DNA of 64,000 bases from Brevibacterium sp. S111. Lineage in GTDB: Bacteria; Actinomycetota; Actinomycetes; Actinomycetales; Brevibacteriaceae. The notes beneath the pieces are model-generated. The model was not told the DNA's origin. It searched no databases and was given only the letters and a program-made list of their open reading frames with translations. The DNA is taken from the NCBI RefSeq assembly GCF_004745075.1, contig NZ_RHFH01000001.1, positions 124,001 through 188,000 on the forward strand, read 5' to 3'. Positions 34,959 through 45,467 of this stretch are shown here, piece by piece. How positions within the stretch are numbered: the stretch's first letter is position 1; each line of letters starts with the position of its first letter. The position numbers and the translations under genes are program-made.

Positions 34959-36002
34959 ATGAGCATCCAAATGACACACCGAGTCAGCCCCGAAACGAAT
35001 CCCTCCGGGTCGGCAACAGCCTTCCCCGAGGTCGCCGAGCCGCTGGTCTCCCGTGTGCAGGACACGATCATCTCCTGGTTCGCCGCAGAGGCGCGCCAGC
35101 TGCCGTGGCGAGACCCGAACACCAGCGCCTGGGCCGTCCTCGTCAGCGAGATCATGTCTCAGCAGACTCCGGTGTCCCGAGTCGAACCGCGGTGGCAGGC
35201 ATGGATGGAGACCTGGCCGACTCCGGCTGACCTCGCAGTCGCACCCACCGCCGAAGTGCTCCACCGCTGGGATCGTCTCGGCTACCCGCGCCGTGCCCTG
35301 CGCCTGCAGGAGGCGGCCCGCGTCATCGCCGAAGAGTTGGACAACGAGGTGCCAGGAACCGCCGAAGAGCTGCTGAGCCTGCCCGGCATCGGCTCCTATA
35401 CCGCCGCCGCCGTCGCCTCGTTCGCCCACGGCCAGCGGACGACGGTGCTGGACACGAATGTGCGCCGGGTCCTCATCCGCGTCTTCGCCGGACGGGAGCG
35501 CCCCACGACGTCACCGGGCCGCCGCGAAACCGAATGGGCCGCCGGTTTCGTACCCGAGAGAGACCACGTGGCATGGAACGCCGGAGTGATGGAATTCGGT
35601 GCCCTTGTCTGCACGGCCCGCAGCCCCGGATGCCCCACCTGCCCGCTGCAGGACGTGTGCACGTGGTACCGACTCGGCAGACCCGCCTCGGCGACGAAGC
35701 CGAAGGTCCAGAAGTGGGCGGGCACGGATCGACAGCTGCGCGGGGCGATCATGGATGTGCTCAAGACCGCGCACTCCGCGGGAGGCGAACCCGCCGGTGT
35801 CAGCCTCGACCTCCTCACCACCTCAGTGGCGGTGCTCGACCCCGATCTCGTCTCCTCGCTTGACGAGCCGACCGCGGCGGCAGTGGCCCGGGTCCGCGAG
35901 CTCAGCACCGATGCGCAGAGGATCACCCGTCTCGTCTGCGACCTCGTCTCCGATGGTCTGGCGCAGGAGGACGAGGGCAGGCTGGCCCTGCCGGGACACT
36001 GA
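34959..36002 (+). CDS. mutY: A/G-specific adenine glycosylase MutY (actinobacterial form)
   Basis: A 347-residue base-excision enzyme removing A opposite 8-oxoG. Motifs: VLVSEIMSQQTPVSRV (catalytic Glu in SEIM), helix-hairpin-helix LPGIGSYTAAAVASFAHG, DTNVRRVLIR (catalytic Asp in LDTN), and the [4Fe-4S] site CTARSPGCPTCPLQDVC with C-x6-C-x2-C-x5-C spacing. The C-terminal 100 residues form a winged-helix-like module (GTDRQLRGAIMDVLK) in place of the E. coli Nudix-like domain, as in other actinobacteria. It is divergent from the Rv3587c-like gene, starts 25 bases apart. Confidence 0.93.
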   Translation: MSIQMTHRVSPETNPSGSATAFPEVAEPLVSRVQDTIISWFAAEARQLPWRDPNTSAWAVLVSEIMSQQTPVSRVEPRWQAWMETWPTPADLAVAPTAEVLHRWDRLGYPRRALRLQEAARVIAEELDNEVPGTAEELLSLPGIGSYTAAAVASFAHGQRTTVLDTNVRRVLIRVFAGRERPTTSPGRRETEWAAGFVPERDHVAWNAGVMEFGALVCTARSPGCPTCPLQDVCTWYRLGRPASATKPKVQKWAGTDRQLRGAIMDVLKTAHSAGGEPAGVSLDLLTTSVAVLDPDLVSSLDEPTAAAVARVRELSTDAQRITRLVCDLVSDGLAQEDEGRLALPGH

Positions 36003-36072
36003 CGACGTTCAACGGGCGTCGCTCAGTGCGAATGGGCTGAAGAACCCGGAGCGGGGCTGAGCCGAGAGATCG

Positions 36073-36657
36073 TCAGAGGTATTTGATCATACGCGAATTG
36101 CCCAAGGTGTTGGGTTTGACTCGGGCCAGGTCGAGGAACTCCGCCACACCTTCGTCGGTGGAGTGCAGAAGTTCGATGTAGACCTCGGGAGAGACCGGGA
36201 TGCCCTTGATCGGTTCGAAGCCGAGAGAACCGAAGAATCCGGTTTCGAAGGTCAGGCAGAACACGCGGTCGACACCGATCTCACGGGCGTCGGCGAGCAG
36301 CTGACGGATGATCGCCTTGCCCACTCCCCTGCCCCGGTAGTCCGGTGAGGTCGCGACGGTGCGCGCTTCGGCGAGGTCGGACCAGATGATGTGCAGCGCA
36401 CCGCACCCGGCGAGCACTTCCGAGCCGTCGGGCTGCGGGTCGACGACGAGCCAGAACTCCTGCAGCGACTCGAAATAGGTCACCGTGTCCTTGCCGAGCA
36501 GGATCCGTTCGCCGGCCAGGGGCGCCACCAGAGCTTCGATGCCCTTGACGTCGCTCGTCCTGGCCCTGCGCAGGAAGAGACCACCGGGCAGTTCGTGTGT
36601 GTGATGATGGTTCCGAGAGACCTGGCGGTGGTCGAAATCCTCTGCGGCTGAGCTCAT
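36073..36657 (-). CDS. GNAT acetyltransferase, probable amino-acid N-acetyltransferase (ArgA-like)
   Basis: A 194-residue GNAT protein. The acetyl-CoA loop is VATSPDYRGRGVGKAIIRQLL (about residues 110-130). LRRARTSDVKGIEALVAPLA near the start and VFCLTFETGFFGSLGF near the end match the short actinobacterial N-acetylglutamate synthase (Rv2747 type). It would make N-acetylglutamate for arginine synthesis. The start is ATG 36657; the open frame upstream to 36915 is not conserved. Convergent with mutY. Confidence 0.75.
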   Translation of the reverse strand: MSSAAEDFDHRQVSRNHHHTHELPGGLFLRRARTSDVKGIEALVAPLAGERILLGKDTVTYFESLQEFWLVVDPQPDGSEVLAGCGALHIIWSDLAEARTVATSPDYRGRGVGKAIIRQLLADAREIGVDRVFCLTFETGFFGSLGFEPIKGIPVSPEVYIELLHSTDEGVAEFLDLARVKPNTLGNSRMIKYL

Positions 36658-36691
36658 AGGCCCATTCAACACCATGAGAGGCGGTGGCCGA

Positions 36692-37330
36692 TCACTGCTC
36701 TTCCAGACAGACGGGTTCGGCGGAGACCGTAATGCTCTCACCGACGCGCTCCAGATGCCTGCGGATGATGCCGACGAGGTCGACTTCGCCGCGGGTGATG
36801 ACCCACTGGAGTTGGACCCCGTCGGCGACCGCGATGCACTCTCTGGCGACGTCGACATAGTCGATGTCGGTGCGGAGGAAACCGTTGTCGGCCCCGGCGC
36901 GCAGCAGTCCTGCAAGCTCCTCGACCACCTTGGTGTAGTGCTCGACGAACAGCGGATGTGCGGGACCGTTCGGATCGGCGGCCTCAGCGGATACGAGGAC
37001 GAAGAGTTCAGCCAAGGCCGGCTCCTCGGCGAGGCGCTTCGAGATGCGCAGCATCAGCCGCAGCGGGCCCAGGCCGTCGACATCCGGCGGAGAGGACTCG
37101 ACGAGCGCTGTCGCGATGTTGAGTCGTCGATCAGCGACCGCCAGCAGCAGGTGCTGCTTGGTCGGGAAATGATGAGTCAGTCCCGGCGTCGTCAGTCCCA
37201 CTTCTCGGGCGATCTCGGCCAAGGATGTGCGCGAATAGCCGCCCTCGGTGAACTTGGCCGTGGCGACGTCGACGATTCGATCACGCCGTCTGCGCCCGAC
37301 TGCATATGATCCCCGCGCGCTCAGCTCCAC
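36692..37330 (-). CDS. TetR-family transcriptional regulator
   Basis: A 212-residue TetR regulator. The N-terminal HTH spans about residues 17-63 (IVDVATAKFTEGGYSRTSLA, EIAREVGLTTPGLTHHFPTK). The C-terminal ligand domain contains LRLMLRISKRLAEEPALAEL. It is divergent from the MFS-GH1-esterase genes with 226 bases between starts. A 12-nt palindrome in this gap is a likely operator, so it probably represses the glycoside operon. Confidence 0.9.
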   Translation of the reverse strand: MELSARGSYAVGRRRRDRIVDVATAKFTEGGYSRTSLAEIAREVGLTTPGLTHHFPTKQHLLLAVADRRLNIATALVESSPPDVDGLGPLRLMLRISKRLAEEPALAELFVLVSAEAADPNGPAHPLFVEHYTKVVEELAGLLRAGADNGFLRTDIDYVDVARECIAVADGVQLQWVITRGEVDLVGIIRRHLERVGESITVSAEPVCLEEQ

Positions 37331-37428
37331 GAATGTGAGGCTACTGAAGCCCCCAGGCTATTGCAAACACAGCGACCGCACCATAGACCCCCGCCGCCAT
37401 GGAGGATTTCCCTCTTGAATCTGAAAAC

Positions 37429-37440
37429 CTTACATGTAAG
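37429..37440. promoter_or_regulatory. Candidate TetR operator
   Basis: CTTACATGTAAG is a perfect 12-nt palindrome in an AT-richer stretch between the TetR gene (start 37330) and the MFS gene (start 37557). This is the usual place for a TetR operator. Confidence 0.55.
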
Positions 37441-37556
37441 CTATTCACTACTCGACCGAACCTCGCATCCCCGTGTCACACGATCTGCACCACAGCAGGC
37501 TCAGAATCATCCACACTCACCGACCACAGCGGTCGGGACAACGCAAGGAAGCGGAA

Positions 37557-38918
37557 ATGACAACGATCGATTCATCCAGTTCATCTGAACCACCCACCTC
37601 CGACGAGACACCCGGAACGCACGGAGCAACCGGAACAGCCGACGAGACCGCCCTTCAGGGGCCGCCCGCCTCCACGATCGACGGCGAATGGCAGAATCCA
37701 CGACGCGGGTTCCTCTTCTTCCTCGGCATGGCTGCCATTGCGGGAGGCATGGCCCAGCTCGTGCCCGCAGTCCTCACCCTCTCGCTCAAGGCCAATGCAC
37801 TCGACCCGGAGAACGCGACCACGATTCTGTCGACGGTCGTCGCCATCAGCGCCGCCTTCGGACTCGTGGCCGCACCGGCATTCGGCCGGGTGAGCGACCG
37901 GATCACCTGGCGCGGCGGTCGTCGTCGACCCCTGCTGCTGCTCGGAGCGATCCTGTTCCTCATCGGCGCTCCACTCAGCTACGCAGCGGCGAACACAGTC
38001 ACGCTCACACTGGCAGGAATTTTCACCACGCTCGGATTCACTGCCGTGACGGTCGCCTGCACAGCGATCCTCGCCGACCAGTATTCGCCCGATCGCCGCG
38101 GCCCCGCATCGGCGGTCATCGGTCTCGCCATGCCCGTCGGTGCCGTGGTGGGCCTGTTCATCGCCCAGCTGGTGTCCGGATCGCTGCTCGCTCAGTTCCT
38201 CCTTCCGGCGGGAATCGGTTCGCTCAGTGCGCTGCTGCTCGCAGCGCGTCTGCCCGACCGCGCGATCACCCGGGCCGAAGTGCCGTCGATGAAGGTCCGG
38301 GACCTCCTCGGCACCTTCTGGGTCAACCCCCTCGCCCACCCGTCGTTCGGTTGGGCCTGGTGGAGCCGCCTGCTGATCTTCTTCGGAGTCGCGGCTGTGC
38401 AGGCCTACCAGGCGTTCTACCTCATCATTCGACTCGGATACTCGCCGGCAGAGGTGTCAGGAGCGGTCTTCCTCTCGACTCTCATGCTCACAGGAACAGC
38501 ACTGATCTTCGCGCCGATCGCCGGCAAGATCTCTGACCGGGTCGGACGACGCAAACCCTTCGTGATCGCTGCGGCACTGATCTTCGCCGTCGGTCTCACG
38601 ATCGTCACCATTGCGACCGACTATTCGATGTTTCTCGTCGCCATGGCCGTCGTCGGCCTCGGGCAGGGCGTCTACTTCGCCGTCGATCTCGCCCTCATCA
38701 GCGAGATTCTGCCCGACAAGTCGAACATCGCCAAGGATATGGGCATCATGGGGCTGGCCAGCACCCTTCCCTCCTCAGTCGTCCCGGCCATCGCACCGCT
38801 GCTGTTGGCCATCGGCGCGGCCGACGGAGAGCAGAACTTCTCAGCCCTCTTCCTCACCGGAGCCATCGCCGGTCTGCTCGGAGCCGCGTTCATTATTCCC
38901 ATCAAACAGGTGCGATAG
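37557..38918 (+). CDS. MFS transporter, probable glycoside/sugar:cation symporter
   Basis: A 453-residue major facilitator protein with a 45-residue Ser/Thr/Glu-rich cytosolic N-tail and 12 predicted helices. Family signatures: FGRVSDRITWRGGRRRPLLL (loop 2-3) and IAGKISDRVGRRKPFVIAAA (loop 8-9). The loop pattern resembles GPH/SUT-type sugar carriers. Start ATG 37557 with AAGGAAG upstream. It is followed 87 bases on by a GH1 glycosidase, so it probably imports a beta-glycoside. Confidence 0.85.
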   Translation: MTTIDSSSSSEPPTSDETPGTHGATGTADETALQGPPASTIDGEWQNPRRGFLFFLGMAAIAGGMAQLVPAVLTLSLKANALDPENATTILSTVVAISAAFGLVAAPAFGRVSDRITWRGGRRRPLLLLGAILFLIGAPLSYAAANTVTLTLAGIFTTLGFTAVTVACTAILADQYSPDRRGPASAVIGLAMPVGAVVGLFIAQLVSGSLLAQFLLPAGIGSLSALLLAARLPDRAITRAEVPSMKVRDLLGTFWVNPLAHPSFGWAWWSRLLIFFGVAAVQAYQAFYLIIRLGYSPAEVSGAVFLSTLMLTGTALIFAPIAGKISDRVGRRKPFVIAAALIFAVGLTIVTIATDYSMFLVAMAVVGLGQGVYFAVDLALISEILPDKSNIAKDMGIMGLASTLPSSVVPAIAPLLLAIGAADGEQNFSALFLTGAIAGLLGAAFIIPIKQVR

Positions 38919-39005
38919 GCCGATGCACGACTTCCAGGATGCTCGTCTCCGGCTGCCGTTCGCCCTCCGCCGACAGATGACACCACCTCACAGAAGGATC
39001 CGCCC

Positions 39006-40886
39006 ATGAACAGTCCCTTTCCCCCCGACTTCCTCTGGGGAGTCTCCACCGCCGGCCACCAGACCGAAGGTCACGACGAGACGAGTGACACCTCGTTCCT
39101 CGAGCAGGTCACCCCCACTGTGTTCCAGGAGCGTTCCGGCCCCGCATGCGACTCATGGAACAGGTGGGAGTCAGACCTCGACCTCGCACAGGGGCTCGGG
39201 CTCAACGCCTTCCGGTTCTCCGTCGAATGGGCGCGGATCGAACCGAACCCGGGCGAGATCGACGAGGAGGCGCTTGACCACTACGATGCGATCGTCAGCG
39301 GATGCCTCGCGCGGGGGCTCTCACCGCTGATCACTCTCAGCCACTTCACCACCCCGCATTGGTTCGCAATGCGCGGGGCGTGGCTCGATCCGGAGGCACC
39401 GGCCCTCTTCTCGCGATTCGTCCGTGCGGTCATCGGCCGGCTCGGTGACCGGGTGAGGGCGGTCGTGACCTTCAACGAACCCAATCTGCCCGAGATGCTC
39501 ACCTGGAGCAGCCTGCCGCCTGTTGTCGCCGAACTCGAAAGAGCCACGCTCGAAGCAGCCGCCCGAGCGGCCGGGGTCGAACGCTACCGGACAGGAAACG
39601 TCATGCTCCCCGAAGACTTCTCTCGGATGCGTCAGGGCATGACCGAGGCGCATCTCGTGGCCAAAGAGATCATCGCGGCAGCACGACCCGGGCTTCCTGT
39701 CGGACTGTCGATCGCCGTGGTCGATGACGTCGCCCTGGCCGGAGGAGAAGAGATCCGCGACCGCAAACGCACCGAGGTCTATGACTATTGGCTGCGACTG
39801 GCGGCCGACGATGACTTCATCGGAGTCCAGAACTATGAGCGGCTGACCTATGGCCCCGAAGGACTCCAACCGCCTGCTTCGGAAGGCAGAGTCAATGAGA
39901 TGGGCAGCGCGGTGGAACCGGATTCTCTGGCCGGAGCGGTCGTCTACGCCCATGAGGCCAGCGGGGTTCCCGTATTGGTCACCGAACACGGAATCAGCAC
40001 CGACGATGATGAGCTTCGCAGTGACTTCCTCACCCGGGCGATCGCGGGACTCTCGGCCGCCGCCGAATCCGGAGTTCCGCTCATCGGATACTGCCACTGG
40101 ACGCTGATGGACAACTTCGAATGGATCTTCGGCTATTCGCGGCACCTCGGCCTTCACGCCGTCGACCGGGAGACGTTCGAACGAATCCCCCGACCGAGCG
40201 CTGAGGTGTACGCGCGTATCGTCGAACAGGCACGAACTCAGACACACCAGGAGGACACTTTGTCACAGACTTCAGCACACCCCGCCGACGAGCCCGACAT
40301 CCACGGGTTCGACCCGGAGGTGTTCCAGCCCCCGACCTATCTGGCACCGGGCACCGCGGAGGCGCAGCATCCGAGCGGAGCGACCGCCTGGCCGGGACTC
40401 ACCTATTCCATGCCCGACGGATATCGACCGCTGCAGCTGGACCTGTTCGTACCGACCGAGCGCAGCGGTCCGGTGCCCTGCGTCATCTGGATCCACGGCG
40501 GAGCCTGGCTGCTGGGCACTCGTCTCACTCCCCCGGAGTACTGGCCGGCGGGAAGCCTGTTCCAATCCCTCATCGATTCGGGGATCGCCGTCGCGACCAT
40601 CGACTACCGCCACTCTCGGGAGGCTCCGTTCCCCGCGCAACTCCACGATGCCAAGTCTGCGGTGCGCTATCTGCGGGCCTACGCCGAGGAATTGGGCATC
40701 GATGCGAATTCCTTCGGCGTGTGGGGAGAATCCGCGGGCGGTCATCTCGCCGCATTTCTCGCGCTCGCCAACGCTCCTGAACTCGAAGGCAGTGAGGGCA
40801 TCACTGACCACAGTTCTGCGGTCGACGCCGCGGTCGTGTTCTATGGGGTCGCCGATGTCCTCGTTCCTCGAGTCCATGCCGCCTGA
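39006..40886 (+). CDS. GH1 beta-glycosidase, read in frame into an esterase N-terminal part
   Basis: Residues 1-410 form a family 1 glycoside hydrolase: FLWGVSTAGHQTEG at the start, acid/base E158 in VVTFNEPNLPE, nucleophile E327 in VLVTEHGIST, and WTLMDNFEWIFGYSRHLGLH. It should release glucose or a similar sugar from beta-glycosides. No stop codon separates it from a second domain (from residue 419) holding the alpha/beta-hydrolase motifs IHGGAW and GESAGGH. The frame then ends early at 40886 because of a frameshift. An internal AGGAGG and TTG at 40260 mark what was probably a separate gene. A single-domain GH1 of about 418 residues is the expected functional unit. Confidence 0.85.
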   Translation: MNSPFPPDFLWGVSTAGHQTEGHDETSDTSFLEQVTPTVFQERSGPACDSWNRWESDLDLAQGLGLNAFRFSVEWARIEPNPGEIDEEALDHYDAIVSGCLARGLSPLITLSHFTTPHWFAMRGAWLDPEAPALFSRFVRAVIGRLGDRVRAVVTFNEPNLPEMLTWSSLPPVVAELERATLEAAARAAGVERYRTGNVMLPEDFSRMRQGMTEAHLVAKEIIAAARPGLPVGLSIAVVDDVALAGGEEIRDRKRTEVYDYWLRLAADDDFIGVQNYERLTYGPEGLQPPASEGRVNEMGSAVEPDSLAGAVVYAHEASGVPVLVTEHGISTDDDELRSDFLTRAIAGLSAAAESGVPLIGYCHWTLMDNFEWIFGYSRHLGLHAVDRETFERIPRPSAEVYARIVEQARTQTHQEDTLSQTSAHPADEPDIHGFDPEVFQPPTYLAPGTAEAQHPSGATAWPGLTYSMPDGYRPLQLDLFVPTERSGPVPCVIWIHGGAWLLGTRLTPPEYWPAGSLFQSLIDSGIAVATIDYRHSREAPFPAQLHDAKSAVRYLRAYAEELGIDANSFGVWGESAGGHLAAFLALANAPELEGSEGITDHSSAVDAAVVFYGVADVLVPRVHAA

Positions 40887-41253
40887 ATGGGCCGACGATC
40901 TGCGGGAGAAGGGTGATGCCGAGGCGGCCGAGCCGATCGATGTCCTCCTCGCGGGCAGCCCCTTCCCCCGCCAAGAGGCTCGACGCCTCGTCTCACCCGT
41001 TCACCATGTGCGTGCGGACGCTCCGCCCTGTCTCCTCGTCCACGGGGACTCTGACGCACTGGTCCCCTTTTCACAGAGCGAACAGCTTCGTGATGCGTTG
41101 CGGGCCGTCGGTGCGCAGGTCGAACTCGTGACGGTTCCCGGAGCGGATCATGTCTTCCTCGGGGCGGATCCGATGCCGCAGATCAGGCGCGGGGCCGCCT
41201 TCCTCAGTGAGGTGCTCAAGACCGCCGCGCCACAGGAAGAGCGGATCGGATGA
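40260..41253 (+). pseudogene. Frameshifted alpha/beta-hydrolase esterase (BD-FAE / acetyl-esterase-like)
   Basis: AGGAGG (40249-40254) sits 5 bases before TTG 40260. From there the esterase reads IHGGAWLLG (oxyanion), GVWGESAGGHLAA (nucleophile Ser near 40731) and VVFYGVADVL, then stops at 40886. One base later in frame the protein resumes as FLESMPPEWADDLRE, with catalytic Asp in VHGDSDALVPF and His in PGADHVFLG, to the stop at 41253. A single extra base near 40855-40865 accounts for the break. The catalytic triad is split, so the product is inactive unless this is a sequencing error. The intact enzyme would remove acyl groups from sugars. Confidence 0.8.
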
Positions 41254-41711
41254 TTCTCCGACCCCCAGTTCCCACATTGGAGAGGTCCTTCGACGTGGTC
41301 GCAGAGCTCGGCCCCCTCGAAGACCACGGGATGACCCGCTCGGGGCATCGCCGGGTCATCCCAGTGATCGGAGGAAGCATCAGCGGAGCGGTCGCGGGTG
41401 AGATCATTCCCGGCGGTGCCGACTGGCAGGTCGTGCGCTCGGACGGATCGATCGAGATCGACGGTCGCTACAGTGCACGCCTCGATGACGGGAACCTGCT
41501 CGACATCCATGCCCGCGGAGTCCGCAGCGGTGAGCCCGCCGTTCTGGCTGCTCTTCTCGACGGCGAGGACATTGCCCCCGACGACTACTATTTCCGTGCG
41601 GCGCTGACCATCGAGTCGGCGCAACACTCGGAATTCGAGAATTCGGTGTTCGTGGCGTCCTACATCCGAGAGAGTTCTCGAGTCAGATACACGGCCTACA
41701 GACTCACCTGA
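41250..41711 (+). CDS. DUF3237 family protein
   Basis: A 153-residue beta-rich protein with the DUF3237 core IPVIGGSISGAVAGEIIPGGADWQ, DGSIEIDGRYSARLDDG and a C-terminal YIRESSRVRYTAYRLT. Its function is unknown; members often sit beside enzymes for aromatic or glycoside compounds. Its ATG overlaps the esterase stop (ATGA), so it belongs to the MFS-GH1-esterase operon. A long hairpin follows 16 bases after the stop. Confidence 0.85.
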   Translation: MILRPPVPTLERSFDVVAELGPLEDHGMTRSGHRRVIPVIGGSISGAVAGEIIPGGADWQVVRSDGSIEIDGRYSARLDDGNLLDIHARGVRSGEPAVLAALLDGEDIAPDDYYFRAALTIESAQHSEFENSVFVASYIRESSRVRYTAYRLT

Positions 41712-41726
41712 GGCTGAACGGCACCG

Positions 41727-41788
41727 GAGACACAGAGAAGTCCGAAGAAAGCGGTCTGCAACCGCCCCTTCGGACTTCTCTGTGTCTC
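41727..41788. terminator. Long bidirectional hairpin between DUF3237 and clpC
   Basis: The perfect 20-nt arms 41728-41747 and 41768-41787 (plus one more pair outside) enclose an inner hairpin GCGGT-ctgca-ACCGC (41751-41765). It lies between two convergent genes, 16 bases after the DUF3237 stop and about 79 bases after the clpC stop. Confidence 0.8.
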
Positions 41789-41866
41789 TTCAGCTTCTCG
41801 GCCCGGGACTCACCGTAGGACGGCGACCATGGTCAGTCACCTCGGTGAGCGGGGCTCCGTCGCCGG

Positions 41867-44419
<2,553 letters not shown>

Positions 44420-44483
44420 ATTCATCCTCCTCGGTTTCTTATTCTTCTGAGCCTAACGACCATGAGCGCGGTTCTATTGCACG

Positions 44484-44521
44484 TTTCGCCATGAGCCGAA
44501 AGCGTTTGGCTGAGGGCGAAA
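44484..44521. promoter_or_regulatory. Tandem ClgR-like inverted repeats upstream of clpC
   Basis: TTTCGCCATGAGCCGAAA (44484-44501) and, on the opposite strand, TTTCGCCCTCAGCCAAA (44505-44521) share TTTCGCC-nTn-AGCC-nAA. They sit 65-102 bases before the clpC start. ClgR activates clp genes in actinobacteria through related CGC...GCG sites. Both copies here end GCC rather than GCG, so the assignment is tentative. The rest of the 44420-44840 non-coding stretch shows only a short hairpin (44732-44750) and no credible gene. Confidence 0.4.
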
Positions 44522-44840
44522 TCCGCGCCACTGTTCCAGCGACCCCGGTCTTCGGCGGCAGAGGCACCGCGAACGCCTTCGTCCGCAATGCACTCGCCTC
44601 CTCCGTCGAGCCCGCTTTCAGCCGTTCCGCAGCGGAAGATCCTCGAAAGCTGACTCACCGCTGCCCACTGACACAGGGCCCCTTGATTTACTTCAGACCT
44701 CGACGAACCCTTTGCGTCTCGTTTGGCGTGGATCGCTTTGCCGCAGCGATTTCCTGGCAATTGTCTGTGACTGCTGACATTCCCGGTTCATCGCATTGTC
44801 GCTGCCGCTCCATTCGCGAAACCCTTGCGGGTCCAATATG

Positions 44841-44887
44841 AAAAGACCTGAGGGGCCAGCGATGGAATTCGCTGACCCCTCAGGTCT
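44841..44887 (-). terminator. Intrinsic terminator after lsr2
   Basis: AGACCTGAGGGG (44844-44855) pairs with CCCCTCAGGTCT (44876-44887), with an inner CAGCGA/TCGCTG extension. On the minus strand the stem is followed by TTTT (44844-44841). It lies 32 bases after the lsr2 stop. Confidence 0.85.
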
Positions 44888-44918
44888 GTTTGGCTGATTT
44901 CAGCTTTCGAATGGCCTC

Positions 44919-45251
44919 TTACTTCTCGGCGGCTTCGTAGGCTTCGACGATCTCCAGTGGGATCCGGCCACGGTCACCGAGCTGGTATCCGTTGTTCTGA
45001 GCCCATTCGCGGATCTTCGCGGTGTCGCGTTTGGGGCCGGCGCTCGAACCGGCGCGCCGACCGCGGCCGCCGGTATTGGCTACACGACGTGCCTTCGCGA
45101 TGAATGGGGCGAACGTCTCACGGAGCTTTTCGGCATTCTCTGTAGAGAGCTCGAGTTCATACGTAGCCTGGTCAAGGCTGAAGCGAACGGTCTCTGCCGC
45201 TTCGGATCCGTCGAAATCATCCGTGAGAACGAGGCGCATTTCCCTTGCCAT
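44919..45251 (-). CDS. lsr2: Nucleoid-associated histone-like protein Lsr2
   Basis: A 110-residue xenogeneic silencer that bridges AT-rich DNA. The N-terminal dimer domain (MRLVLTDDFDGSEAAETVRF) is followed by a basic linker (GGRGRRAGSSAGPKR) and the C-terminal DNA-binding domain IREWAQNNGYQLGDRGRIP, in which RGR is the minor-groove AT-hook-like motif. The start is ATG 45251. Its beginning overlaps the end of the upstream small membrane gene by 35 bases, suggesting coupling. Order lysS-small gene-lsr2-clpC is actinobacterial. Confidence 0.94.
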   Translation of the reverse strand: MAREMRLVLTDDFDGSEAAETVRFSLDQATYELELSTENAEKLRETFAPFIAKARRVANTGGRGRRAGSSAGPKRDTAKIREWAQNNGYQLGDRGRIPLEIVEAYEAAEK

Positions 45252-45462
45252 GTTCACTCTTTTCGTAATCAGAAGTATTTGTCGCAGTCATCTTAACATC
45301 TGATTCCGGGGCATTGTCGACTTCGTTAACGTCAATTTCAGAATAGTATTTATCGACCTGTTCGCGTTCATTGCGATCTGCGCGCACGATATTCTTGAAG
45401 ACATACCAGAACAGCAATGCCACGCAGATCGATGGAAGAAGCGCTTTGAGGATATCGAGCAT
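45217..45462 (-). CDS. Small single-pass membrane protein between lysS and lsr2
   Basis: An 81-residue protein: one membrane helix (LLPSICVALLFWYVFKNIV, about residues 8-26), then a charged, disordered tail ending near GKGNAPRSHG. No family is recognised. It starts 5 bases after the lysS stop and overlaps lsr2 by 35 bases in another frame. The middle of the gene (about 45290-45350) is visibly less GC-rich than its neighbours. It may be a conserved Micrococcales protein or a small lsr2 leader. Confidence 0.6.
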   Translation of the reverse strand: MLDILKALLPSICVALLFWYVFKNIVRADRNEREQVDKYYSEIDVNEVDNAPESDVKMTATNTSDYEKSEHGKGNAPRSHG

Positions 45463-45467
45463 CGTAA

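Noticed and set aside
34959..36002. MutY C-terminal truncation
   Set aside because: The Nudix-like domain is absent, but actinobacterial MutY normally has a short winged-helix-like end, so this is family-typical.
40850..40886. Programmed ribosomal frameshift in the esterase
   Set aside because: No slippery heptamer or downstream pseudoknot could be seen; an indel mutation or sequence error is simpler.
44732..44750. ATCGCT/AGCGAT hairpin as a small-RNA terminator
   Set aside because: Only 6 bp and no promoter or U-tract; too weak to call.
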